In this document: piece by piece, positions 11,837 to 21,997 of the stretch
Layout of the letters: every line of letters starts with the position of its first letter
Numbering within the stretch: position 1 is the first letter of the stretch
Assembly (NCBI GenBank): GCA_033558025.1
Contig: JAUCEF010000006.1
Coordinates: 1,178,001 to 1,242,000 of the forward strand
Source of the DNA: Phytophthora sp. 'mugwort'
Lineage: Eukaryota > Oomycota > Peronosporomycetes > Peronosporales > Peronosporaceae
Length of the DNA: 64,000 nt
Reading direction: 5' to 3'
Made by a program: the position numbers and the translations under genes
The notes under the pieces: generated by a model
What the model was told of the DNA's origin: nothing
What the model saw: only the letters and a program-made list of their open reading frames with translations
Database searches by the model: none

Positions 11837-13411
11837 TCATGCCGGTAGCACGAGTTGAAGAGTAGCTGCGACACAAAAGACGGTTGCGACCATGCCCAAC
11901 GCTGACAGGACAATTAATCGGATCATTTTCTTGCGACTTGAACGCCACGGGGCCAATTGTACGTAGAAGATCAGTGGGAACAAGTAGCAGAGCATCAGCA
12001 ATATACTCGCACCCACGAAGGAGAACACCACCTGAAGTCCAGGAACGCGTAAGGCACAAATAATCTGGGCAATCAGCAGTAGCACAGTCACAATGGCTTG
12101 CACAACTTGTGACGGGGCTTGTTCTTCCTCCTCTTCTTTGCCCTCTCCTTCTTCGCTACGGGAAGTACAGGCCACGTACATCTCGAGCACTAGCGAACGA
12201 AGTGGGTGAAATAGCAACGGGAATGACAACAGAATTGTCAGCAAAACAATCACGCGAGGCACCGCCATAATGCGGTCGTTCGATAGGTTCAGCAGAATGT
12301 TGCCCTGCGTTTTGTTCCCATAAATCTGTGCTGCGCAAACGCCGAAAGTCGCGTAGAGCAGGATGCACGCGCCTACAGCCAGAGCCACGTGACGTCGCAT
12401 GGTCCGTCCAGCAGCTTGCAACAACTGCACAGCACTAGTAAGGGTCTCAATCTCCTTGTCGTGAGACTCCCGTCTTGTCACCGCCTCAGCAGCCACAAGT
12501 TGTGCAAGCAGCGGAATCACGTTCAGATGGAGCATGAACGTGAAGTTGTAAATGCCCACAACCTCAGAGACGCGCCAGAACAACGACGCTTCATTCTTCA
12601 CTGCTGGCGATGGATTTCCAACATTTCCAAGCTCTCCGTCCTCAACGCCTCCCGCAGCAGCACGGTACGCTACAACACCCACCAGATAAAGCGAAAATGC
12701 CACTCCGAAGTACGACGAATAGCGCAGTGCCGAAATCTTCGTCAAACACCCGAGCGGCAGCACCACAACCAGCACCACGACCCAAACAACGATTACCACT
12801 GTGTGCTGCTGCTCTTCCAGTGTCCGTTGTTCAAAGCCTGCAACCGTCGCCGATAGCATCACCGGCGCCATGTCCTTCACCACGCGCACACAGCCCACAC
12901 AGGCGCCAAAGACCGCGAACGCCGTCAAGGCTCCAGTCACTCGGGCCAGCGGTTTGCCACCAGCTCGCGACGCCAGATGCTGGTACGTCTCCCGACTCTC
13001 CTGTAGTCCGTCGCCATTCTTCGTCGCCACCGCCACATGAACGTCTACGAGTGTATCGGCCGTAAAGGCCATCGCCAGCCCCACGCAGCCCAGCACCAGC
13101 ACTGCCTGGACAGGCGACAGCAGCACGAAAGTATAGGGCACCGCCAGAGTGCCGGCCCCAATCGCCGACATGAGCAACGTGAACGGCACGGCGCAACTGC
13201 GTCCCAACCATTGGCAGGGCGACGTGGAGGCTGCCGGTTTCGCCTCGGACACTTCCAGCCCCTGCACCGTCGTCTGGACGTCGATCTCTTCGGCGACAAC
13301 GAGTGGGAACCCCGTCTCGAACGATTCACGGCGATGGCGATGCCTTCGATCGGATGAAAGGGGCTCGGTCGACAGAAGAAGTAGTGGAGACGTCTCGTCA
13401 GAGATGGTCAT
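11837..13411 (-). CDS. AAAP-family amino-acid permease
   Basis: A single-exon gene of 524 codons. The first ATG is at 13411; the open frame extends 10 codons upstream but only from a TTG. A polar N-terminus (about 70 residues, MTISDETSPLLLLS...) is followed by about 10-11 hydrophobic segments. The first, with PFTLLMSAIGAGTLAVPY, is the typical opening of amino acid/auxin permease (SLC36/38-like) proteins, which move amino acids across the plasma or vacuolar membrane with H+ or Na+. An EEGEGKEEEEE loop precedes the last two or three TM segments. Substrate cannot be told. It is the most downstream of three minus-strand host genes. A 38-bp tandem duplication lies just upstream. Confidence 0.85.
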   Translation of the reverse strand: MTISDETSPLLLLSTEPLSSDRRHRHRRESFETGFPLVVAEEIDVQTTVQGLEVSEAKPAASTSPCQWLGRSCAVPFTLLMSAIGAGTLAVPYTFVLLSPVQAVLVLGCVGLAMAFTADTLVDVHVAVATKNGDGLQESRETYQHLASRAGGKPLARVTGALTAFAVFGACVGCVRVVKDMAPVMLSATVAGFEQRTLEEQQHTVVIVVWVVVLVVVLPLGCLTKISALRYSSYFGVAFSLYLVGVVAYRAAAGGVEDGELGNVGNPSPAVKNEASLFWRVSEVVGIYNFTFMLHLNVIPLLAQLVAAEAVTRRESHDKEIETLTSAVQLLQAAGRTMRRHVALAVGACILLYATFGVCAAQIYGNKTQGNILLNLSNDRIMAVPRVIVLLTILLSFPLLFHPLRSLVLEMYVACTSRSEEGEGKEEEEEQAPSQVVQAIVTVLLLIAQIICALRVPGLQVVFSFVGASILLMLCYLFPLIFYVQLAPWRSSRKKMIRLIVLSALGMVATVFCVAATLQLVLPA

Positions 13412-13482
13412 AGTGGCCAAGTGACTGTGACTGTGACTCAAAATTAGGGAATATGCTGACGTTTGTCACGTCGGACCATGTC

Positions 13483-13558
13483 CGAGTTTTCGGCGAATCG
13501 GAGGCAGATTAGAGACGATACGAGTTTTCGGCGAATCGGAGGCAGATCAGAGACAATA
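13483..13558. repeat. 38-bp tandem duplication upstream of the permease
   Basis: Two adjacent copies (13483-13520 and 13521-13558) starting CGAGTTTTCGGCGAATCGG differ at only a few positions. They lie about 70-150 bp upstream of the permease ATG, inside its likely promoter. Confidence 0.85.
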
Positions 13559-13845
13559 CTTTAGGCAGGTGATTTGGAGGCATTCATTATCTATCTTCTA
13601 CCTAGTCTCCATGCATCTTGTTGTCTATCAGCGCGCGTTGCTGCTTCTAGTTCGTCGTCTGCCGAGTCCTGATAGTCTCGGATGATTTATAAATCCGGTG
13701 ATGCCTCAGCTCAAGCCGTCTTGATAAAAACTTGATAAAGTTCTTCGAAGGCCGAGGCTTCGCGTTTGTTTACAACTCTTTTTGGACTGTAGCTCGGCGG
13801 CGTGACTTCGGATGTAATTCACTGTAAGGGGGGTACAGCAGTTGA

Positions 13846-15197
13846 TCACCCGAGCGTGTCGAGAACGGATTGAGACCGGCGGTTAAAGTCGACGTCGTAG
13901 TCGACAAGCAGCGGTTGAAGCAGGTTAGCTGCTTCCACGGCCGTAAGTCGCTCGGTAGGGCGGTCCGCAAGCAGCAAGCCGCGGAAGATTTCATAAATTA
14001 TGTCTGGGAACTCGATGTGGCGGAAGCAAATGAGGCAGCCTTCCGGTCCGAGACATGTGTCGTAACCCGGTTGGTTCGCGTGGGCGAGCAGGTTAGTAGT
14101 CCAGTTCGTGTCACACACGAGCGCCAAGTGACCCTTAGGGTATCCAAAGCACAGCAACTGGTACAACTGCAACAACAAATGCAGCACAGTACAAACTCAA
14201 TTAGTTGTTGCTCACAAGCAAATTCCCTAGCCGGATCTCCATATCCACTTACCAATACACCAGCGGACCACATATCCGCGGGAGCCCCCAAAAATCCGGG
14301 ACGCGGGGGTGGATATTGGTTGTGTACCCTCACTTCTTCTGCAACATACAGCGGCTTGAACTTGATCAGTCGGTCGTCCGCCCCTGCACGACCGTTATTC
14401 GTCATGATCTCGGAGCTGCCAAAGTCAATAACCCTCGGGTTACACGCCGCATCAATTACGACGTTGCACGGGTCCACGTCCAGATGGCACACATTCTGTG
14501 CGTGCATGTAGGCGAGTCCCTTGAGCACACCTTCGAACACGTGCAACGCCTCGAGCATCCAAGCCCTGGCCACAAAGATATTGACAGCCTGCTCGAGCTC
14601 AGGCAGCGACGTCATGCGGTTCACCAGCCGCTCCACGGCGAAGCGTTTATAGTCCGTGAGTCGCCGCTTGGCGTACATGATGAGGCTCCCGTTGGCAGCC
14701 CAGTCCATGGCGATGTACTCGTTGTGCTCGTCCGCCAGACACTCCCATTGCGACAAGTGCGGCGAGTGGTAGACGCCGGCGAAGCCCGGTGGCTGCAGCT
14801 GTGCCATGACGCGCACCTCGTTGAGCGCATCGTCGTGCTGCAGCTTGAGCTGCGTTTTGTCCATGACTTTAAGCGCCACGTCGTACGTGGGGGCGGCTCC
14901 GAGTCGTCCGCGCTGGAAATACTTAGCAAAGCGTACGACGCCGCAGCGACACACGCTCAGCAGCGCCGTCTCGTCCTGATTGGCCACGTCCGACGCCAGC
15001 GGCGCATGATGCAGCGGGTGCGCAAAGCACATGACGCCGCCGCGCTCGTCGTCCCAGGGCAGCAGCAACACAGGCAGCTGAAGCTCGAAAGCAGGGTAGC
15101 GCGGCGGCACCCCGCGGTGCCGGAAGCGGATGTAGCGCGGCTCTCCGCGCTGCCGGTTGTAAGCGAACTCCACGAGCTGCAGCGCCTCCAGCTCCAT
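13846..15197 (-). CDS. Atypical protein kinase
   Basis: Two exons, 15197-14253 and 14166-13846, with an 86-bp GT-AG intron (14167-14252). Splicing joins VLLYQLLCFGYPKG in frame and gives 421 residues. Frame extends upstream only from TTG, so the ATG at 15197 (MELEALQLVEF) is preferred. Visible kinase features are VALKVMDK (ATP-binding Lys), a catalytic loop HLDVDPCNVVI that keeps the catalytic Asp and the Asn but has Asp where Ser/Thr kinases carry Lys, DFGSS for the DFG metal-binding motif, and GAPADMWSAGVLL for the APE/helix F region. A clear glycine-rich loop is missing. It is probably an oomycete-specific kinase; activity is uncertain. A good core promoter lies just upstream. Confidence 0.8.
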
Positions 15198-15230
15198 CTG
15201 AGGTGTGAGCGTCAATTATCTGTGGCAATT

Positions 15231-15258
15231 GGCAAAATGGCGAGCGAGGGGAATGATT
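15231..15258 (-). promoter_or_regulatory. Oomycete core promoter (Inr + FPR) of the kinase gene
   Basis: Read on the minus strand, TCATTCC (initiator) is followed by CCATTTTGCC (flanking promoter region), about 35-60 bp upstream of the ATG at 15197. Both match the published oomycete consensus elements as I remember them. Confidence 0.65.
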
Positions 15259-15615
15259 CGATAGAGTAAGTGGTACGCTGTACCATTTTGCATGCATTGT
15301 GTACATGTACCATATTACATGCAAAGTGAGAAATGAAAATGTATTATTATTATATATTTCGAAGTACGTAGCTGTGCCAGCTGCCAACGCATGCAGACTC
15401 AGTGCTAAAGTACGCACTAGGTGGTCGGCGCCAGAATGTTGTTTTCTGCGTGGATCGCGGCTACAGACCTTTTTTTATTGCGTTTGTTTTAAAAAAAAAG
15501 GTTATAGTTTTAAACATAAACTTCTGTGAAGAATTTAAACATAAAAGCTTCTCGTGTGAAACAAGATAAAAATCAACTTATGTGTACTTTATTTTTGGCT
15601 ACAGGTATAACGCAT
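15259..15615. other. Intergenic between kinase and FBT-type transporter
   Basis: AT-rich spacer with A runs near 15490. It should contain the 3' UTR of the transporter. No further gene seen. Confidence 0.5.
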
Positions 15616-17322
15616 TTAACAACCCTTGCCTCCGGCAATCAGCAGGCACGAGGTGCTGTCGAAGATGGCCAGGGTGTTGGCCACCAGGGACCACACCAGC
15701 GCGAACGACAGGTAGGCCACGGTCAGACCACCGAAAAACTTGCTGGAGCCACCAGTGCGAGCGAGTTCCTGGGTCTCCTTCTTCTGACGCGGCAGCAGGA
15801 CCAAGAACGACCACGAGACTATCTTCATGACGTACGAGATGATGATAGTGTACGTGAGATCCGTACGGATGGAGTGATCATCAGTCTGAACACGAGCGTT
15901 CGTGATGTTGAACGGACCATCGATGAGCAGAGTCAGCGTGGTAGCAAACGGTGTGGCCAGATTCCCGACCGTAGTCATCAGTCCGTACACGGCACCTTCG
16001 TTGCCAACGCCGGCAATCTCGACCGTGACGAACAGGGCAATGATCCAAGCAACACCGCTGGGAACTTGAACAGCGATAGGAGGGCCGAGCCAGAACCATT
16101 GGTTGCGGAAGATATCCCAAACCGTGATGAGAGCAACAGAGCAGTCCACGATAATTACAACGATGCCCGTAGCAACGATCATGAGTCGCCAGTTCCAGTG
16201 GAGACCGTAGTTGGACGTGACCATAATACCAGTCATGAAGCACAGATGGCCGAGGACGTCGTTCAGCGTGTTGTTGATGGGGGTGACGCCAACCATGTAT
16301 GACTGTACCGGGGAATTACCCGTGTACGAAATGCTCGAGAAGATACCAGCGAAGAAGTGGTGGGCAATGACCTGGTACACGACACGCTTGCAGAGCAGGT
16401 TCCAAAACTCCTTGATGTACTTGGAAAAGTTGGCGCGCTCGGCCTTCTCCTCCCTGATGAAATACCACGTGAGAGGGACTGCCGGGACAGTAAGCACCAC
16501 CATGATAATCATCAGCTCGGGGAAGCTGAGCGAGAAGTCGAAGTCACCGCCGTAGTCTTTGCCGTTGAAACAGAAGCCAACGAGCAGCTCACCAAGAATT
16601 ACGAGGGTTGTGCGAACCGTGTAGATGGCAGACTGAGTCTTACCACGCTTGGCCATGGGTTCCTGCTGGGCGAGCTCGCACACGATACTGTCGGAGCACA
16701 CGTCGGACAGCACGTAGCCAAACGCGGCGAAGAACATGATGACGACGTACTTGGCGCCTTCGCTAGGAGCGTTATAGTTGATACGGGCTTCAATCTCCGG
16801 GGTGTAGGCGGCCACGTCAACGTCCCGGTCCGACGCGACGGTGTAGTACGGCTGGCCAATGGGCATTATCGCCATGAGCAACAGCATCGCAATGCAGATA
16901 GCCCAGCCGATGACCATGTACGGACGACGACGATAGCCGAAAAGCGGGAAACAGTCCGACATGATACCGTAAAAGACCTTGAAACTCCATGGCAGGGTGA
17001 CGAGCTCTTTGGCGGCAGCAACCTGAGCACCACTACAATTGAGGTACTGCTGCATGAACGGGTATACCGTTTCGGGGAGCATGCCGTAGACGACACCGAC
17101 CGCAGCATACTGGAACAGCAGACCGATGTGGTCGCGGGTCAGCAAGTTAGGCATCCCACCTGGGCGGATGGCGCCGTCTTCGAGCAGTTCCGAGGTGCCA
17201 TCGGGCGTCTTAATACCAACGTAGCTTCCCTCGACGTCCTTGGTCACACTCTCCTTAGTTATACTCACGACCGACAGGCGCTGCAGGTCGTGCACATTGT
17301 GGCCACTGGGAGTTGGGGCCAT
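15616..17322 (-). CDS. Folate-biopterin (FBT/BT1) family transporter
   Basis: A single-exon gene of 568 codons with a true ATG at 17322. A polar N-terminus of about 65 residues is followed by about 12 hydrophobic segments. Family-like stretches include GLLFQYAAVGVVYGMLP, LPWSFKVFYGIMSDCFPLFG with the adjacent YRRRPYM (MFS-like loop), FGYVLSDVCSDSIV, and YTGNSPVQSYMVGVTP in the middle loop. FBT proteins are major-facilitator relatives that import pteridines, folates or, in some members, other small molecules. They are strongly expanded in oomycetes. Exact substrate cannot be told. The gene is minus-strand like its neighbours and has its own promoter motif and a palindrome upstream. Confidence 0.85.
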   Translation of the reverse strand: MAPTPSGHNVHDLQRLSVVSITKESVTKDVEGSYVGIKTPDGTSELLEDGAIRPGGMPNLLTRDHIGLLFQYAAVGVVYGMLPETVYPFMQQYLNCSGAQVAAAKELVTLPWSFKVFYGIMSDCFPLFGYRRRPYMVIGWAICIAMLLLMAIMPIGQPYYTVASDRDVDVAAYTPEIEARINYNAPSEGAKYVVIMFFAAFGYVLSDVCSDSIVCELAQQEPMAKRGKTQSAIYTVRTTLVILGELLVGFCFNGKDYGGDFDFSLSFPELMIIMVVLTVPAVPLTWYFIREEKAERANFSKYIKEFWNLLCKRVVYQVIAHHFFAGIFSSISYTGNSPVQSYMVGVTPINNTLNDVLGHLCFMTGIMVTSNYGLHWNWRLMIVATGIVVIIVDCSVALITVWDIFRNQWFWLGPPIAVQVPSGVAWIIALFVTVEIAGVGNEGAVYGLMTTVGNLATPFATTLTLLIDGPFNITNARVQTDDHSIRTDLTYTIIISYVMKIVSWSFLVLLPRQKKETQELARTGGSSKFFGGLTVAYLSFALVWSLVANTLAIFDSTSCLLIAGGKGC

Positions 17323-17387
17323 TGCGACGAAACCGAGCTTAATGGAACGAGCGAGCTCTGAAACTTGGTCACTTGTGCAGCCCGAGA

Positions 17388-17404
17388 CAGAAAGCGGAAT
17401 GAAC
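17388..17404 (-). promoter_or_regulatory. Probable initiator element of the FBT-type gene
   Basis: On the minus strand, GTTCATTCCGCTTTCTG contains the TCATTCC initiator consensus, about 65-80 bp upstream of the ATG. The flanking element is weaker than at 15231. Confidence 0.5.
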
Positions 17405-17419
17405 CCGTAAAGTTCTGGT

Positions 17420-17442
17420 CGATTAACATAATATGTTAATCG
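17420..17442. repeat. Perfect 23-bp palindrome upstream of the FBT-type gene
   Basis: CGATTAACATA and TATGTTAATCG form 11-bp arms around a single A, about 100 bp upstream of the transporter ATG and next to its initiator. Confidence 0.8.
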
Positions 17443-18821
17443 AAAATATTATTATTTAATGCAATGGGATCCCCGGCAGGGCTGGCAACCATCGAACAAG
17501 TTAAAGAACACATGCGAGCACAGCCTGTGCACGATCGCCAGTCTCATGTACTGAGCACAGCCAGCGCAGGCTCTGGCTCGACCAGCTCATTTAGCCTGCG
17601 ATAATCAATACTTTGTCATCGTGAAACTCGGCACTCGGCGGTCAGCCTTGATATTTGCCGTTGGGAGCAGTCCTTGAAAACTCCGAAATATTATTATGGC
17701 AAAGCAAGATCGGGCTCATGCGTCTGCCTTATCACGCGGTGTATCGCCCAATCAATCACCAAAAGCCGGTGACGTCAAAGCTCGCGCGCGAATGGAGGAC
17801 GCTGGTAGCGCCACGATGCTCGCTAGCGGGGCTATGCGGAGACTTTGCAAAGCGTTCATGCACTGCCCTCGTCTATTATCCTGTTTAAGCCAAATCTATT
17901 GATAAAAGTGAAGTTAGCTTATTACATACCTGGTTTTATTATGATGTCCCTTCAAACTGTGTACGGAGCCTCCGCCCTTCATTACGGTCGCAGGACATGA
18001 CGACGAGCAACTTGACAGACTTCGAGTCGATGCTGCTATTGACAGCGTGGTAAATGCCTTTCTGCTCATTTATTCGTTGTCACCAAGCATCCAGTGCGAA
18101 TCTTCCTGCTCTCGGAGCCGAATCGCAGGTTTCAATTCAAAGCTGTCAATTAAGCGCGCCGTTAATGTGAATGGACTGAACAAATTGACAGTATCTATCT
18201 CCTTAGGTGGACTTCAATTTGCTCATTTGTATCATTATGTCGGCAGGAACACGTGTGTCACCGCCGTCCTAGATAAAAGCCTTCGAAGCTTAGTGTGGCT
18301 TCGCTTACACTGCGCGAAATACAAGACCTGATTAATGGCGTGGCTTCCAGTTAGGACAGCCACCAATACCTGGCAATAGATACGTACAAGTATCCAGGTC
18401 CTCTCCTAAAACCTTCAATCTCAAATCCTACTTTTATCCCTCTTTACCAATGAGATTCTACTAATACTGAATGTAGCTTGAAGTTGACTTGCCTGAATTT
18501 AGCGTCCCAAAATCAAAGTCCGGCTATTGTGCCAATACAAAAGTTTCAACCAATGAGGTAGCGCGAATCTCATTTGCAATCCCAACTGCTCTACCCAATA
18601 CGATGGTAGGTAAGAAATGTATTGTATGTACGAGAACCGTGAGGATTACCATACAGTGATGTACTGACACCATAAATGTGTGTCAGTACTGTAAATTTGC
18701 AAAACACTGACACGCAGAGTGATGGGCCAGAATTGTGTGGCTCCGCTTCAAAAAAAGTTGAGAGGGGGAGGAGGGGGCTCACCTTCGTGCAAGGCGCCGC
18801 AGCCCACAACCCCCAGAGAAG
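17443..18821. other. Intergenic, no gene recognised
   Basis: Only short open frames with no family resemblance, for example 17655-17888. The segment contains one good hairpin at 18661-18689. It may include the left end of the MULE element whose frame starts at 18822. Confidence 0.45.
18661..18689. repeat. 10-bp inverted repeat hairpin
   Basis: GTACTGACAC (18661-18670) and GTGTCAGTAC (18680-18689) are perfect inverted repeats with a 9-base loop, about 130 bp upstream of the MULE ATG. A related CACTGACAC recurs near 18705. Confidence 0.75.
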
Positions 18822-19047
18822 ATGCCAAAGCGCGTTCCATGGCGAGAAGTCGCCATCAACCAGACTGCAGAGGAAATGGACGCTTTGCGTGCAAGTCTCA
18901 AGTCACACAAGATAGGCAAAAGCGAACCCGCAAATTTCACAATTTGTGACGGTGACTCACATAAAATGCGCTACAGGCTTTTAAGCTGTACGTCTACGAA
19001 TTGCGAGGTTGGTACAGCTCGTCCGTGCTCTTGGCGGGGCAAGCTAC
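18822..19047 (+). pseudogene. MULE transposase, N-terminal part (split gene)
   Basis: The ATG at 18822 starts MPKRVPWREVAINQTAEEMD. KMRYRLLSC and CSWRGK follow, a C2-type zinc-binding (FLYWCH/WRKY-like) N-terminus typical of oomycete Mutator-like transposases. The frame is clean up to the CTAC at 19044-19047, after which the homology stops. It resumes in the same frame at 22551, so both parts belong to one element disrupted by an insertion. Confidence 0.7.
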
Positions 19048-20109
19048 TGTGGTGGAGTGGATCAACTGAATTTCAGTAGGATCACGCACTGCGCCCAGAC
19101 CCCGACTAACGGCGGGGGGATACTCCGACGGCCGTGTAGTTGCTGAGTGGTCCCCTTGTGTACCCGTCGGCGGGCTGGCTGCTCTCTCGTTGACACGAGA
19201 TGCGCACTTGGTGGGCCTTGGACGTCCTTGTGGGGACTTGGGAGGGGGTGGATATGCGCGGTATTCCTGCGCACGAGATCCGGTATTGGTTTGGTCTTAA
19301 GCTCTTTGCGTAGACCTTGTGGACCCATAATAGAAATACGAGATCCGGAGTAGTTCCTTCTTGAGGTGTCCTTGCTCCTTATCGGAGTTGTCCTTGTTCC
19401 TTTGCGATGCTTGCCGCCTTCAATTGCGGGATCTTGAGGGGGGTTGAGAAACCAAAGGGCGCGCGTGACCTGACCAAGCTATCCAGGGGGCTGCCACGTC
19501 TGCAGGAAGATTGCCAAAGTTTAGACTTGGTTTATGTTTGGGCCAATAGAAATCCCCTATACTATAGTCAAGTCTGTCTTCCCGTGCAAATTCGGTTCTC
19601 ATTTATACATAGCCTATCTACCTTCGGATCCCATCCCAAAACCTATCCTACGGATTACTTATAACCCAGTATCCCATCTCTGACCTATTCCTGGTCACTC
19701 GTCTCCACACCAGCTCCCTTTAACTACGGATCTTCAACCTGGTGTGCACTAGACTGATCGGATCTAGTACTTAGACCTTCCCCCACGGGACGGATCCATC
19801 ACCTTGACACTGTTATGGATGAATATGACGACTTATCCGACCATACTTATCTTTTGTATAGGGCACGGAGGCTTAATAACGATCAACGAATGATTTGTTT
19901 TAATTTGACCCAATCAAAATCCTTCTATCAGTTAACATCAGCCAATCAGAATGTGGCAGATTAGGTAGGTCCTCTAAGCCAGCCATTCCGACATATCGGG
20001 TCGGAGGGACACGAGAAATATGTGCTTAGCATGGGGAAGACGCTCGAATCTTCTGTATGAAGCGAGATGGAAAGGTAGTTAACAAAGCTCCACCATGCTC
20101 AAAAAGTAT

Positions 20110-21680
20110 GATGTATTTGTATAAGAATGCATGATCCTCCAGTGATTACCAAGATGCGGCGTTGCTGTGTCTGTTGTGGTACCTGTTTGGACGAGCTTCC
20201 GATCTGTCGCTCGTCCGCAAGCAGAATCTCTCCGCCGACACAGCCAGGGCTTCATCCGCATGAAGACGTCCGAGGAACAAGGATTGTCGCTGTTCCCGGA
20301 CGCCGACTTCGTATCCTGCCCGCTGCACGCGATCGCAGTGGCGCTCATCACGCAGTCGCCTCCGTCCGTTGCCGTGTTGGACAACTTGCCCGAGATCCTG
20401 GTGGAAGCCGCCGTCAAGCTGTCGCCGGCGATGCCTTTGGCGGAGGTGTTGAACCACCCTGACGAGTTCGCTGCCCTTGCCCCCGCCGGTCCAACTGCCG
20501 CTGTCACTTCCAAGCCCGCCGCTGTTGTCCCGATCATCTACTCGCACGTCAACCGGCTTCTCGACCGAGTCGCGCGTTCTGCTGGAGTCCTAGCACCGCT
20601 GACGTCGCACGCGTTTCGGCGCGGCGGCGCCCAGCACGTGAACGCGTGTGATGGCCTCACAGAACGCTGGATCTTTTCGACCGTGGTGCCTGGAACATGA
20701 CTACAATAAACAAGAGATTCAACTACATCTTCAACACAAGCAGAGAAGATCACATGGTTAGCAAAGCACTCAGCCGACATGCCACCAAGGCTCGCGTAGA
20801 GCCCCTCGACTTGAAGCTGTTCGACACAGAGACACAAGCGGAGATTGCATCTGTCCAGCGCTCGTTGTTCACGACCTGCTACAAGATGGAGAACTCCAAG
20901 TACAACGTGAGTCAGAAAGTTGCCGATGTGCTTACAGCTTACTTCGTCTTGCACTACCCCCTGATGAAGAGGCTTGATGTTGATGCGCTTGCCGTTAAAC
21001 GCCTGCAGACGGCAGCAGTGAATGGCGGCGCGTCAGTCGCTGAGCTACTCGCATGGCCTTCACACCTCGCCACCTGTGGAAGCACCAAGCCAAGCCAAGA
21101 ACAAGCAGCTGACACACACAAGCAACAAACCAGCCAGAGCAAGATCATCGACCATCAAAGCAGTGTGATTAACCATTTAGCGGCGCACATCAAGCGCCAA
21201 GATGAGCGTCTCGACAACCTACTGAAATGGACGGAGCCCAGCACAAGACAAGAGCAACAAGCGTCAGCTAGAACCGAGCCAAGACCAAGAGAAGCCCAAG
21301 CGACGACGGACATCGGAGACTTACCTTCACGCGACGTGGTTCGCGTGGTACGCGCAGGAACCGCACTGGATGGCGGATGCGCCGAAGCGGCAGCGCTCGA
21401 ACGCGAAGCAGCTCATGGCCTTGATGAAGCTCTTCGTCGCCAACGACTTGATGCTGGACCCAAGCACCGACGGCTTCCTCGCGCTCGGGAAGGCGGAGGC
21501 TGCCGTGTTGGCCTTCCTCAACGCCCGCAAGATCAAGTCGCGCGGCTCCAAAGCTATCCGCAAGCACCTACACTAGCTGTACAGGAAGGGTGAGCTCAAC
21601 GACATGATTGCACGCCACCTACAGCTTTGCCGAGCTTCTGCCATTCAACACCCAGACCGCCAAGACGCCCTTGAACCATT
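20110..21680 (+). pseudogene. Crypton-type tyrosine recombinase pseudogene
   Basis: Pieces in order are LCLLWYLFGRASDLSLV with the first catalytic Arg (about 20165-20215), FIRMKTSEEQGLSLFPDADF (about 20249), LTSHAFRRGGAQHVNA with the HxxR motif (about 20600-20645), and GAWNMTTINKRFNYIFNT with a candidate Tyr nucleophile (about 20690-20740). An AELLAWP block lies near 21045. A C-terminal DNA-binding-like region, QLMALMKLFVANDLMLD, lies near 21408-21460. Frame breaks fall near 20250, at a T run near 20670 and near 21310, so the gene is dead. Cryptons integrate by tyrosine recombination, without TIRs. Confidence 0.75.
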
Positions 21681-21823
21681 AGCAACCGCAATCTAGACAA
21701 CATAACCCACACAAGAAGCATAGCAATAGCTAGCAGCAGCATAAGGTGTCAAAGATAGCAGATATTACATGATTAGCGCAACGTTAGCCATCCACAACGA
21801 ATCCAAGATACAGAGTAAGTCAT

Positions 21824-21891
21824 TGCGACGACTGGAGTCGAACCAGCAACCTCAGGGCAAGCCGTGCGCTCTTCCGATGAGCTTCGTCGTC
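21824..21891 (-). tRNA. Decayed tRNA-like sequence (tRNA pseudogene or SINE head)
   Basis: On the minus strand a D-arm-like AGCTCATCGGAAGAGC and a perfect T-arm GCTGGTTCGACTCCAG are followed by TCGTCGCA, which nearly pairs with the 5' acceptor. The anticodon arm has lost about three bases and does not fold, so no anticodon can be read. It is either a tRNA pseudogene or the head of a tRNA-derived SINE. It is not predicted to be functional. Confidence 0.45.
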
Positions 21892-21943
21892 TGTGAGTGG
21901 TGGCGGAGGAGGGAGGCAAACTCTGGACGAGCCGGACGGCTGC

Positions 21944-21997
21944 GACGCCTGTACGGGCTACGAGGTCTGTATGGGCTGTGAGGCCTGTACGGCCTGA
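21944..21997. repeat. Three 18-bp tandem units
   Basis: Three consecutive 18-bp units of the type GASGYCTGTAYGGSCTRN (21944-21961, 21962-21979, 21980-21997), differing by a few substitutions. Confidence 0.6.

Noticed and set aside
12389..13424. Plus-strand open frames opposite the AAAP permease
   Set aside because: Antisense shadows of a well-supported membrane transporter.
14205..15269. A 354-codon plus-strand open frame opposite the kinase gene
   Set aside because: It mirrors the GC-rich kinase exon on the other strand and has no family motifs; the minus strand carries clear kinase motifs.
16357..17361. A 334-codon plus-strand open frame opposite the FBT-type transporter
   Set aside because: Antisense shadow; the minus strand encodes a complete transporter with TM segments.
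19430..19445. Purine tract followed by TG, resembling a polypurine tract and LTR start
   Set aside because: No matching LTR, primer-binding site or polymerase gene could be paired with it.
20079..20547. Minus-strand Gly/Ser/Arg-rich open frames over the Crypton
   Set aside because: Shadow of the GC-rich plus-strand recombinase; no motifs.
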